From positions 1-64,000 of the forward strand of contig CALUPT010000002.1 of NCBI GenBank assembly GCA_944322715.1: a stretch of DNA of 64,000 nucleotides, read 5' to 3'. The translations under genes and the position numbers were made by a program. This document shows positions 1 through 7,634 of this stretch, one piece after another. The stretch comes from an uncultured Bacteroidales bacterium (lineage in GTDB: Bacteria > Bacteroidota > Bacteroidia > Bacteroidales > UBA932). The notes beneath the pieces were generated by a model. It was not told where the DNA came from. It saw nothing but the letters and a program-made list of their open reading frames with translations, and did no database searches. Positions within the stretch are counted from its first letter, which is position 1; each line of letters starts with the position of its first letter.

Positions 1-272
1 TGATTTGTTTCTTGTTTCAGAAACAAAATTCATAAACTACTCATTTACAAATGGTTAAATAGTTATATATTAAATTTCCCAGATTTCGAAGCAAGGATAA
101 AAGCGAAACACTTTCATCAATTATGTCTGTTACCTTTCGATAACGGCACAAAGATAGAAAATGTTTTTGACACTCGTGGAGTATTGCGCATCTAATTTCC
201 GCCAAAATTCGGTTATATTTCACTGAAAATCAAATCTGATTGGATTTTATTTGTCAGTATTTTGCAAATGTC

Positions 273-545
273 TTATTCTTGGCTGTTTAGATACTCTTTC
301 TCTGCCTTTATGTACTCTGATTCAACTTTAATTAGCCAGTATTCAGAACAGGTATTGAAGTATTTGATTCCAGTTGAAAGCATAGCATATTCCACATCCC
401 AGAATATGTCCCGTCTGCGTTTCTCCAGTTCTGACAGTTCTACTTTCAACTGTTCTCTCTGTCTGATACTTTCTCTGAATCTTCTGTCGTACTCTCTGAT
501 TTCTCTTGTAGGAACGAAGTTGTCCCAGTTCATTTCCTTGCTCAT
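273..545 (-). CDS. Hypothetical coiled-coil protein of the element
   Basis: A 90-residue protein rich in Glu, Arg and Lys with a predicted helical, coiled-coil-like middle (residues about 15-50, motif RQREQLKVELSELEKRRRD). No signal peptide or membrane segment is seen and I do not recognise the family. An in-frame ATG also exists at 572. I prefer 545 because the bases just upstream (546-566) match the AACCAATTAAA leader found before other genes of this element. It ends with TAA. It shares general character (charged helices, many aromatic residues near the end) with the next gene upstream at 606-935, and the two may be related cargo genes of one transcript. Confidence 0.55.
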   Translation of the reverse strand: MSKEMNWDNFVPTREIREYDRRFRESIRQREQLKVELSELEKRRRDIFWDVEYAMLSTGIKYFNTCSEYWLIKVESEYIKAEKEYLNSQE

Positions 546-605
546 AATCGTTTCATTTAATTGGTTATTCATTCGGATTTTCCTTTGATTTCCTTGATTT
601 GGATT

Positions 606-935
606 CTACATAGGCGATTCTGTCTTATTTTCTGTTTGTCTGTCCAGTTCAGCCATGAAGTCCAGCATAATGTCCGTCCATATCTTGAACTCCATTTCGT
701 ATGCACTATCTGCCAGATAATAGCAGTATTCTGCCCTTGCTTCATAGTATTCGATACCAGCCTTGAATATCCTTTGCTTCATCTGGTGCTTCAAGTTCTG
801 CTGCTGTTCCTTTGCAAGATTGTCAAGTCTCCTTTGCAACCTTTGTTTCCTTTGGGAATTGGCCTTTGCATCCCTGTAAAGTTCTTCCGCATAGTCTGAC
901 GGTGTAAATCCGTTGTAACCTGTCGTTTCTTCCAT
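606..935 (-). CDS. Hypothetical helical protein of the element
   Basis: A 109-residue charged, helical protein with a QKQRLQRRL-type coiled-coil stretch near residues 25-55 and a Tyr-rich segment (GIEYYEARAEYCYYL) after it. Not recognised. Two starts are plausible. The ATG at 935 is preceded by the conserved leader and an AAAGGA ribosome-binding sequence (936-959), which is why I chose it. The ATG at 1049 overlaps the stop of the upstream gene (TGATG) and would give 147 residues. If the longer form is real, the two genes are translationally coupled. The stop is TAG. Confidence 0.55.
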   Translation of the reverse strand: MEETTGYNGFTPSDYAEELYRDAKANSQRKQRLQRRLDNLAKEQQQNLKHQMKQRIFKAGIEYYEARAEYCYYLADSAYEMEFKIWTDIMLDFMAELDRQTENKTESPM

Positions 936-959
936 TGTTCCTTTGATTTTTAATTGGTT
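936..959 (-). promoter_or_regulatory. Conserved AT-rich leader with ribosome-binding site
   Basis: On the minus strand this reads AACCAATTAAAAATCAA followed by AGGAACA and the start codon at 935. Close copies stand directly before the starts at 545 (546-566), 4986 (4987-5008) and 6014 (6015-6035). It is a shared translation-initiation leader of the element's genes, so it also helps choose starts. Its binding partner is unknown. Confidence 0.5.
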
Positions 960-1048
960 ATAGATAAATGAAATATCCAACTCAATTTCCAGTTTATTTG
1001 GAAACCGAATCGGATATTCCTTTGCTTTTCCATCCCTTGATAGTTTCA

Positions 1049-1339
1049 TCAGTTCGACATATCCTCCGCTATCTTCTGAATCACCCAATCCATTGAGAGA
1101 CCTTGACCCGAAGTCTGTCTGCCCCACCAATAGCAGTCGTATGCAGCAAGTACCACTTCTCCGTTGTTTTTCAGCATATCCGCCATAAACGGTGTAACAA
1201 GCCACCATTCGAGGACATCAGTATCTTCATCGAAATTCTCCAGTTCTTCCCAGAGACATTCATCGTGTTTCATGAGTTCTTCTATGACAAGATTCTGGTT
1301 GTCGAGAATCAAGTCGTTTACAATCTGTTGTGCTGTCAT
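1049..1339 (-). CDS. Hypothetical acidic protein of the element
   Basis: A 96-residue acidic protein (MTAQQIVNDLILDNQNLV...). It contains paired tryptophans (LEWWLV, YWWG), Glu/Asp-rich segments and no membrane segment. I do not recognise it. Small acidic proteins of this kind are frequent in Bacteroidales mobile elements, but nothing here shows a function. The gene ends TGA TGA, and the second reading of that sequence gives an ATG at 1049 for a possible longer form of the next gene. A short hairpin followed by a T-run lies just upstream (1353-1378). Confidence 0.5.
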   Translation of the reverse strand: MTAQQIVNDLILDNQNLVIEELMKHDECLWEELENFDEDTDVLEWWLVTPFMADMLKNNGEVVLAAYDCYWWGRQTSGQGLSMDWVIQKIAEDMSN

Positions 1340-1352
1340 GTCATATAAACGA

Positions 1353-1378
1353 AAAATGCCGTCCCTTGTGAGAACGGC
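1353..1378 (-). terminator. Hairpin with T-run before the 1049-1339 gene
   Basis: On the minus strand GCCGT...ACGGC forms a stem of about 7 pairs, followed by ATTTTT. It stands between a gene-poor region and the start at 1339, so it is either a terminator of upstream leftward transcription or a leader attenuator for that gene. A T-run also follows weakly on the other side. Function is inferred from shape only. Confidence 0.35.
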
Positions 1379-1730
1379 TGGTTAAACATAAATGTAATTC
1401 AACGACATTGTTATCTGTCGTTTATCGAACGGTTTGCAAACTGCTGTTTCGTATGTGAGTAAGTCTTAATTTGATTCTATATAAAGTAGTACCTTTTGGA
1501 TGTACCCTACACAGGTCTTGCGTTGAAGTGGATTTTGATTTCCCTTGAAGTGTGTGCAGGGGTACTTTGGATAGATACTCTGTGCGTGTTCTTTACCTGT
1601 ACCTATGAGAGCAGGTATAGTTAAAGGTATGAATCCAACTTGATTTGGCTATTTATCTGGAAGCCAGTCTGGTATAGTTAAAGACATAGTTTCCAATTCA
1701 ATTCTGACTTTTTGGAGTCTTCTATATACA

Positions 1731-1760
1731 GAAAACCCTCTCACATTGCTGCAAGAGGGC
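1731..1760 (-). terminator. Rho-independent terminator after hepT
   Basis: On the minus strand CCCTCT and AGAGGG form a 6-bp stem with a 12-base loop, followed by TTTTCTG. It lies about 30 bases past the stop of the HEPN toxin gene and would end the mntA-hepT transcript. Confidence 0.6.
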
Positions 1761-1789
1761 TGATATGCCATTAATCCGTCTAAAGCAGT

Positions 1790-2128
1790 CTATTGTTCCA
1801 GTAATGTCTGCGCTTCCTCTTTCAGTTTCGGCAAATGGTTTATCACTATACTCCATAGAATATCGGCTGAAAGACTGTCATAGCCATGTATGATATAGTT
1901 CCTTGCATCGACTATCTTTCGGGAATTGGTAATGGCTATGTTTCTGTCCTCTTTCAGAATCCTGTTCATTGCCTCACCGATTATCTCAATATCCCTTTCT
2001 ACTGCCCGTCTTAAACACAGGTCATTGCAGAACTCGTTGAAATACTTGGGCTTGTCTCCAAAGAATGATTCTATCTCATTGATTGCATCCAGAATGTCGT
2101 GCAGATGCTTGTTTATATTCTCATCCAT
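1790..2128 (-). CDS. hepT: HEPN-family toxin HepT (DUF86 RNase)
   Basis: A 112-residue all-helical protein with the HEPN signature R76-x4-H81-x-Y83 (RNYIIHGY). This is the RX4HXY catalytic motif of the DUF86/HepT ribonuclease toxins. Known: in studied MntA-HepT pairs HepT cleaves RNA and is silenced when MntA adds AMP units to the motif tyrosine, here Y83. The gene overlaps the antitoxin gene by 8 bases (2121-2128), the usual order in this family being antitoxin first, and is followed by a terminator. No residue of the motif is missing, so the toxin looks intact. Its RNA target cannot be told from the sequence. Confidence 0.88.
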   Translation of the reverse strand: MDENINKHLHDILDAINEIESFFGDKPKYFNEFCNDLCLRRAVERDIEIIGEAMNRILKEDRNIAITNSRKIVDARNYIIHGYDSLSADILWSIVINHLPKLKEEAQTLLEQ

Positions 2129-2420
2129 ATATCAATTGCTTTGTAGAATCCACATTCTTTCGGAAATACGGATTTTTTATGGACTGTTCCTCTACCAAAT
2201 CAACCTTTCTGCCGAACAAATCCTGTAATGAATACTTGAAATCGAAGTAATTGTCGAAATAATCCTCCACCTCGTCTTTCTTGAAATCCACGACCAAATC
2301 TATGTCGCTTTCATCATTGAATCTGTCAGTCAATACAGACCCGAAAACGAAAAGCCTGTTTACCTTGTACCGTTTGCACAAGGAAACTATGTTCTTGATA
2401 TGATTGTCTATCAATTTCAT
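2121..2420 (-). CDS. mntA: MntA-type nucleotidyltransferase antitoxin
   Basis: A 99-residue minimal nucleotidyltransferase. The motif G27-S28-x10-D39-x-D41 (GSVLTDRFNDESDIDLVVDF) is the metal-binding GSx10DxD signature of the DNA polymerase beta superfamily. Known: proteins of this size paired with DUF86 toxins act as AMPylating antitoxins. The start is the ATG at 2420; an in-frame TTG nine bases upstream is less likely. It is the first gene of a two-gene unit with hepT and overlaps it. The pair probably stabilises the element or defends against phage; both roles are known for the family, neither is shown here. Confidence 0.88.
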   Translation of the reverse strand: MKLIDNHIKNIVSLCKRYKVNRLFVFGSVLTDRFNDESDIDLVVDFKKDEVEDYFDNYFDFKYSLQDLFGRKVDLVEEQSIKNPYFRKNVDSTKQLIYG

Positions 2421-2510
2421 CTTTTGCAAATATAGTCTTTTTATCTATACACAGATAATGAGACTGCCAAATCCATTCCAAATTTTTTTGGAAACCAAAC
2501 TCACAGATAC

Positions 2511-2539
2511 AGGAAAGGGAGAACTTATGCTGTCCTCCC
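2511..2539 (-). terminator. Hairpin terminator after the 55-residue ORF
   Basis: On the minus strand GGGAGGAC and GTTCTCCC pair over 8 positions (one G-U), followed by TTTCC. It lies about 45 bases past the TAA of the small gene at 2585-2752 and upstream of mntA, so it separates the two. Confidence 0.5.
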
Positions 2540-2584
2540 CGAATAATTTCAAACTAATTTAATATGGATTTATCTATAATGCAG

Positions 2585-2752
2585 TTAATCCCTTTTCTTC
2601 CAGCTGTCGCTATCCCTAAAGCAAGGCAGGCAAATGATTTCTCTGTCCCAGTCCTCGTCCTCATTATAGATATACACTGTCCTTGACTTCTGGATTTCAA
2701 GAATCATCGGTATATCTATCGTTGTCGTACATATCAATGGTATCGCTTTCAT
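2585..2752 (-). CDS. Small acidic hypothetical protein (55 aa)
   Basis: A short gene read from the sequence: ATG at 2752 and TAA at 2585, with a strong AAAGGAG ribosome-binding site 5 bases upstream (caaaggagaagcgATG). The product begins MKAIPLICTTTIDIPMI, has an acidic middle (YNEDEDWDRE) and a Cys-x-x-Cys (CLPC). The bases before the ribosome-binding site (AACCAGAAACAAAGGAG) resemble the element's shared leader. A hairpin terminator follows the stop. I do not recognise the protein. The start signals and terminator make it more likely real than chance. Confidence 0.5.
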   Translation of the reverse strand: MKAIPLICTTTIDIPMILEIQKSRTVYIYNEDEDWDREIICLPCFRDSDSWKKRD

Positions 2753-3123
2753 CGCTTCTCCTTTGTTTCTGGTTAATGGAATCTTCTATGTCTGAATCTC
2801 TTTAAATGGAATCCTGTATGTTCCCATATAATGTATCTCTTTATATGCCAATTCTATATGAAGTTATGTATTATTTCCGAGTTTTCCAAAGTGAATTTTT
2901 CTGGATTAACTGGCTTATATATAATGGAATAAGTGAGGTTTCCAACCGAATTTTCTGTTTGTCTGGATTTGTTTTGGAGAATGATTTCAGATAATATATC
3001 CGATGTAATATTTTTTATGGCATGAAATGCTATTCTTATAGACACCTCAATCTCGTGCCATGAAAAAAATAGCACTTTTTCCATTTGGAACTTGGAGGAT
3101 TTCTTTCTCCCTCCGTTGTACCT
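2753..3123. other. AT-rich intergenic stretch
   Basis: No well-supported gene. The stretch carries degenerate short repeats (for example TTAATGGAATC and TTAAATGGAATC near 2775-2810). One open frame of 76 codons on the minus strand (3084 down to 2854) starts 40 bases after the helicase-like gene. It lacks a clear ribosome-binding site and a recognisable product, so I do not call it. Confidence 0.4.
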
Positions 3124-4986
3124 TTAGAAATCACTCCTTACGAATCTGCTCCTTATGATTGTCATGCAGGAGACATTCTTCCCGTCTATCCGTTTCGGGG
3201 ATGTCACTGTGTCATACCATTGCCCCATATCGGTTGCCTTTGCCCGCCTGTTTACTCCCACCGTATCGTATATCTTCTGGAGTTCTTCCTTTATCTTCTT
3301 CACTGGTATCGGTGTCTGCTTCGGGAATCTCCTGTCAGCCATTTCTACTATCTTCAAGTCCGTGTCCACCCTTGACATCGCTGTCAGTGCATCCTGTATC
3401 GCCCCGACCCTGTATTTGAGTGCCTTGACCTTTTCATCACCCAGTTTCGTGTATGCGTCCCCTATGAACGGGTATATCGCTTCCGACAGTTCTATCTCCC
3501 AGTCTGTCGTGAACATTATCGGCTTCTCATGCCTTATCTCGCTGTATCTCCTGTATATGTCCTCAAAGTTTGTCCTTGTCTGTGTCATTGCCTGTATGTT
3601 TTTCGGTGCTGTATAGGAATCGTTGTTCGCTATGCCGATTCCGTTCTTCTTAATCTCGTTCTCTACCGTTATCTGTGAACTGTATACCCCGTTGACAATC
3701 CTGTAATTCACTATCTCGTATTTCGCCATGTTCCTGTCTACCGTGAGTTTTCCGTCCTCCTCACAAATGAACTTTCCGTTGATGTACGGCAGGTTGCGGA
3801 TTATGCTCGTCTTCATCTGGTCCGACAGGGCGTTGATGTGTTCCAAGTCATGTTCCGTCTTTTCCACAGCTTCCCATGTGGCTCTCTCGAACTCGTCTGG
3901 GCTTACCGTCCTCTGATTGCCTGTCGCTCCGTACAGGTGTATCACTTCCCCTCCGTATATGTTGTTTCTTACCCTCCCTGCTATCTGGATGAACGATGTG
4001 GATATGTCTGGCACCGTGTGGGTCTTGTACGGCTCGCTGACTATGAATGTCCGTCCTCTCTCATCGTATATGTCGCATCCCTCGAAGGCAGTGGATGTAT
4101 AAAAGTTGAACATCTTTGTCTGGTCTGCCGTCCTGCTTATCGGGAAGCCGTGGAGTTTGGCTGTGTTCTGCTTTCCGCTGGACTGTGAGCATACGACCCT
4201 TGTGTTGTCTGGTGTGAGACCTGCGTTGCGGATTATCCAGTATATGCCCTCCACACTGTTTAGGAAGATATGGTAGTTGCTGCCGATGTTTTCTCCCTTG
4301 AGCCTGTTTCTGCATATCCCAGTCATGTATGCAAGGGGATTGCCCTCTATCCTGTGGCTTCTGACCTTTACTGGCTCTATGTGCGGTCACTCTATCCTGT
4401 ATTCGGGCATGTCCATAAGTTCCTCCAGCCAGTATTCCCTCTCTATCGGTGTGGCGGACATGTAGGTTGCCCTGTCAAAGTCTTTTGCGATTGCAAGCAG
4501 GTTTCTTATCGCCATGTTTCGGAAACTGTAATGGTTGAACAGTGTATGCCATTCGTCCACGCACAGGTGCATATTCCCGTACGGGTCATAGCCCAATGAA
4601 TCCAGTATGCTACATACTTTCGGCACTGAATCGTAGGTGGTGGCTATCTTCGGCAGGTCTCCATGTCTGTCCATGTACTCCCGTATCTCCCCTGTCTTGT
4701 CTCCCTCACCGTATATAGGAAGCAGGACTGGTCTCCCGTCTCCGTTCTCTGGAAACTGCTGTGCCTTGTTGTCTATAAGTTCTACGAACGGCATCGCTAT
4801 CAGTGTAGGTATATTCTGCACCGTTGCCAGTGTGGTCGCTCCGCATCCTGTTGTCCCCTTGCTCAATATGCAGTTGGACGGTATCTCTTCCATTCAGTCC
4901 GTGAGGTATATTGCACCCTCTGGGGCTGTTATCTTCTGGTCTTGTGAATTGGTCGTTTTTTGATTGTCATTTTCGTGTTTACGCAT
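3124..4986 (-). pseudogene. DExH helicase-like gene interrupted by two in-frame TGA codons
   Basis: Read on the minus strand from ATG 4986 to TAA 3124 this is one frame of 620 sense positions, broken only by TGA at 4894-4896 (codon 31) and 4387-4389 (codon 200). The product has a P-loop-like motif (KGTTGCGATT, codons about 43-52, with Ala where Lys is usual), a DEWH box (CVDEWH), a SATP motif III and an AGRVRN helicase-like motif after the second TGA. The codons around both stops (YLTD-TGA-MEEIP and YRIE-TGA-PHIEP) keep their coding character. The leader before 4986 matches the element's other genes. Either two TGG codons mutated and the gene is dead, or the TGAs are read through. The pieces 4387-4893 and 3124-4326 could each be translated separately. 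Its role in the element is unknown, perhaps in replication. Confidence 0.7.
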
Positions 4987-5531
4987 AACGATTCTTAATT
5001 TGATTTGGAATTAAAATGGACTGACATTCAGCCTTATCTCTTTTATATGGAATCTCTTTCGGTCGATTCAGCCACTCAAAAAATATGGTAAGTCAGGGCA
5101 CAGTTAAGGGAGACGGCATTTTCAGCCCCTCCCTGTATCTGTGTATCGTTACGCATATATGACTGGCTTCTCCGTGACCATTGTCGGAATCAGCCTGTGC
5201 CCAGATTCGGCACTCTCCTTATCTGAATCTGTAATACGAAGTTATATAAATTTTGTGACATTTCCAAATCAAAATCCATTAAAAATCAATGGATTGCAAC
5301 TTGAACAGTGGTGGTATCTTCTCGGCTCTGGAGGACACATCTGGTGCGTTTCGGCATGTCTTAATAGGGTTGGAGGATACCTGTCTGGATGTTCTGTCGG
5401 TATTGTCCTTTAACTGCCCGTATGTTCAGCGGTTTTGTCCCCAGAAAATTCTGGAATTTGTTTTGGAATCTTCTTCGGATGTCCTTTATCGGGATGTCCA
5501 CTTGTCTCATATATGGATGTCTGCTTGACCG
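4987..5531. other. Stretch without a supported start; possible read-through tail
   Basis: The part 5347-5531 continues the frame of the gene at 5532-6014 after its TGA for about 61 sense codons to a TAA. Positions 5009-5346 hold nothing I can call. An inverted repeat at 5108-5133 (GGGAG...CTCCC with inner GGC...GCC) could end leftward transcription. Positions 4987-5008 carry the conserved leader of the helicase-like gene. Confidence 0.4.
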
Positions 5532-6014
5532 TCATTGTGGTCGGGTCGAAAATACATCCTTGATTTCCTGTGAATAGATGATACTGCCATACGGGAATGT
5601 CAGTTTCCTGTTCTGGAATGTCCTGCCGTTGCTTGTTCTGATAAAGTCTTTGAGACCTTGACAGTATTCCAAATGACGGTACAAGTGGGATTGCAGCCAG
5701 CTTATGCCCTTTGTCATTGTAGGGTCTGGAGTGAAGTTGCCGACATCAACAAGACCGTCCTTGCCTTTCAAGAGGAAACAGAGGATGAATGCTTCTATCT
5801 CCTTGTTTAGGCATAACTTGAAATCCAGTTCGGTACATCCTCCATATCTCAATCCAGTCCAGTAGTATGCCTGTCCAGACTGGTCTATACGAGGTGTGAG
5901 GATAAGTGAGGTATCATCATAGTTCTTTGCTGCCACTCTGATGATGCTGATGATTTTCTCTGTGCTCATGTTTTTCAGTTCGAGCCTTTGATAAGGGATA
6001 AATTGATTGTTCAT
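5532..6014 (-). CDS. Hypothetical protein of the element
   Basis: A 160-residue soluble protein (MNNQFIPYQRLELKN...) with an alpha/beta look, several aromatic residues and no membrane segment. I do not recognise it. The start at 6014 is supported by the conserved leader at 6015-6035 (AACCAATTAAAAATCAACATT before ATG). It is the first gene after the integrase in the direction of transcription. It ends with TGA, and the same frame then stays open for about 61 codons to a TAA at 5347, giving plausible protein sequence rich in Arg, Gln and Lys. The true product may therefore be longer if this TGA, like those in the neighbouring helicase-like gene, replaced a TGG. Confidence 0.6.
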   Translation of the reverse strand: MNNQFIPYQRLELKNMSTEKIISIIRVAAKNYDDTSLILTPRIDQSGQAYYWTGLRYGGCTELDFKLCLNKEIEAFILCFLLKGKDGLVDVGNFTPDPTMTKGISWLQSHLYRHLEYCQGLKDFIRTSNGRTFQNRKLTFPYGSIIYSQEIKDVFSTRPQ

Positions 6015-6049
6015 AATGTTGATTTTTAATTGGTTGTCAAGTATAGATA

Positions 6050-6079
6050 ACAGAAAAGGACAGGATATTGCACCTGCCC
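6050..6079 (-). terminator. Terminator after the integrase gene
   Basis: On the minus strand GGGCAGG and CCTGTCC form a 7-position stem with one mismatch and an 8-base loop, followed by TTTTCTG. It lies about 40 bases past the integrase stop and before the start of the gene at 6014. Confidence 0.5.
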
Positions 6080-6115
6080 TTATTGTCTGGAATATGTATG
6101 GATGCTGGATTGTGA

Positions 6116-7336
6116 CTAAAGCAGATTCTTCATTGCTTCGTCTATCTGGGAGTTCTCGAAACTGTCGAGATAAATCTGGGTGGTTTCAAGGTCGGAATGT
6201 CCGAGACTTTCGCTGATGATTGCTATGTTCACTCCAGACCTTTTCAAGACGGTTGCGAATGTATGTCGGGCAACATAGGTCGTGAGGTGCGTTTCCAGAC
6301 CTGCCATTCTGCCTATCTCTGCAAGACATGGATTCACTTTGCCTATCACTTTGTGGATTCTGTTTTTCCTCTGTATTTCAGTTCTGTGTATCCTCCTGTC
6401 AAGTATCGGGAATATGTAATCCTCACTGGTTGCATCCTGTCTGGAATATCGCTTGATTATCTCCTGTCCCGCATCGCTTAACGGGAAACTGATTTCCTTG
6501 CCTGTCTTCTTGCGGATATACCGAACTCTGCCGTCAGATATGTCACAGTACCGTAACAGGGCTATGTCGGAGAAGTTTATGCCTGCACCGAAGTAACTGA
6601 ACAGGAATATGTCCCTTGCAAGTTGCATATAGTGCCGTTCCCCAGACAAATCAAGCGACATTATCTTCTTAACATCCTCTTTTGTCACAGCCCTTTTCTT
6701 CGTCCGCACATCGAATTTGCTGACCTTGAAATCGTTGAACGGATAAATATCTTGTTTTATCAGTTTCATTGACAGTGCCCTGTTGAACACACTGCGGAGG
6801 GTACGGAACAGGATGCTTACAGTCGTGTCCTTGATATTCCTGCCTTTCAACCATTTCTCGTATCTTTCGAGCCACTGGCAATCTATGTCGCTGAACGGGA
6901 TGTCAAGAGTGCGGTTGAATTTGATTAGAGAACTTTTCGATTGCTTGTAAACACTCATTGTTCCAAGGTGGTCTGTCCTGTGGAACTCGTCTATCAGATA
7001 ATCGTACATTTCGGAGACAGTCTTGACGGCAATCTTGTTCTCCATTATCTGGACGAGAGAAGATATGGTAAACTCCTGCTGTTTGGCAGTCAGTTCCATT
7101 ATCATACTGTTGTAAGCAGATACCTTGTCGCTTATGAGTTTGACAATGGCTTCTCTGTCTGGGCAGGATTTCTTTGGCTGATTCTTCTTGAAGTCCCAGT
7201 CCTTTTCTTTTACCGATATGCCCAACGAAACATACTTTCTCTTTCCAGATTTAGTCAATCGGAGCATAATCGGATAAGTGTTGTCCCTTTTGGGACGATA
7301 ATTAAAGCAAATAGCTTCTACAGAAGTAGTTAACAT
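6116..7336 (-). CDS. Tyrosine recombinase / integrase
   Basis: A 406-residue site-specific recombinase. The N-terminal half holds an arm-binding-like region and a SAM-like core-binding domain; the C-terminal half is the catalytic fold with ARHTFAT (R357, H358), LGHSDLETT (H380) and the nucleophile Y389. The usual first catalytic Arg is replaced (GINFSD has Asn where many integrases have Arg) and Tyr354 stands at the first His of the HxxR motif. From memory both changes are common in Bacteroidetes integrases. The ATG at 7336 gives the standard N-terminus; a longer in-frame start at 7423 would add a hydrophobic extension that does not fit. It sits beside tRNA-Gly and would catalyse integration and excision of the element. 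Confidence 0.92.
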   Translation of the reverse strand: MLTTSVEAICFNYRPKRDNTYPIMLRLTKSGKRKYVSLGISVKEKDWDFKKNQPKKSCPDREAIVKLISDKVSAYNSMIMELTAKQQEFTISSLVQIMENKIAVKTVSEMYDYLIDEFHRTDHLGTMSVYKQSKSSLIKFNRTLDIPFSDIDCQWLERYEKWLKGRNIKDTTVSILFRTLRSVFNRALSMKLIKQDIYPFNDFKVSKFDVRTKKRAVTKEDVKKIMSLDLSGERHYMQLARDIFLFSYFGAGINFSDIALLRYCDISDGRVRYIRKKTGKEISFPLSDAGQEIIKRYSRQDATSEDYIFPILDRRIHRTEIQRKNRIHKVIGKVNPCLAEIGRMAGLETHLTTYVARHTFATVLKRSGVNIAIISESLGHSDLETTQIYLDSFENSQIDEAMKNLL

Positions 7337-7344
7337 GATAATTT

Positions 7345-7365
7345 TGCTAACATATCTGCTAACAT
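7345..7365. repeat. Direct repeat before the integrase start
   Basis: Two copies of TGCTAACAT spaced by 3 bases (period 12) lie 8-30 bases upstream of the integrase start. The position and phasing suit an operator or an arm-type recombinase binding site. No further copies were seen nearby. Confidence 0.45.
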
Positions 7366-7444
7366 GAATGCTGTCAGAAGCCCCCAGAACGGGTGTAAAC
7401 CAGAGCAACAAAAAAGCAGTCACATCTCTGTAACTGCTTGATAA

Positions 7445-7466
7445 TGAATGAGCGGAAAACGAGATT
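7445..7466. repeat. Probable attachment-site copy of the tRNA-Gly 3' end
   Basis: A 22-base sequence identical to 7629-7650, which overlaps the last 15 bases of the tRNA-Gly gene. The copy lies between the integrase and the tRNA, 184 bases from the tRNA copy. It is a candidate att core or the scar of an earlier insertion. Confidence 0.6.
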
Positions 7467-7514
7467 AGCTCGCTGCGCTTCCTTTTCTCTTTCCCTTCGC
7501 CAGGGAGGCGCTTT

Positions 7515-7634
7515 CATTCAGGTCGCCATTGAGCTTCGCTCATACTCCTTTCTGTTTATAATACCTTAATGAGCAAGCTCATAGCCATTATAAACAGAAA
7601 GTCGCCGCATCCTTTGGATGCAGCGACCTGAATG
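7515..7634. repeat. Nested inverted repeats beside the tRNA
   Basis: Outer arms 7515-7526 and 7623-7634 (CATTCAGGTCGC and its complement) and inner arms 7548-7562 and 7587-7601 (CTTTCTGTTTATAAT and its complement, 15 of 15) are perfect. Smaller palindromes (GAGCAAGCTC at 7571-7580) lie within. The structure overlaps the tRNA terminator and one copy of the direct repeat. Confidence 0.7.
7592..7627 (-). terminator. Terminator of tRNA-Gly
   Basis: On the minus strand GTCGC-T-GCATCC, loop AAA, GGATGC-G-GCGAC forms an 11-bp stem with an opposed T/G bulge, followed by TTTCTGTTT. It starts 8 bases past the tRNA 3' end and is a good factor-independent terminator for the tRNA. Confidence 0.65.

Larger units (their letters stand above)
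1340..1789. other. Gene-poor stretch with short repeats
   Basis: No gene is supported. The stretch contains a hairpin near 1358-1378, two near-copies of GGTATAGTTAAAG (about 1615-1627 and 1671-1683) about 55 bases apart, and the terminator of the toxin gene at its right end. The rest is AT-rich and shows no clear coding pattern on either strand. Confidence 0.45.

Noticed and set aside
4387-4896. Selenocysteine at the in-frame TGA codons
   Set aside because: The flanking residues suit Trp, no hairpin of the SECIS type was seen just after either codon, and the protein is not a redox enzyme.
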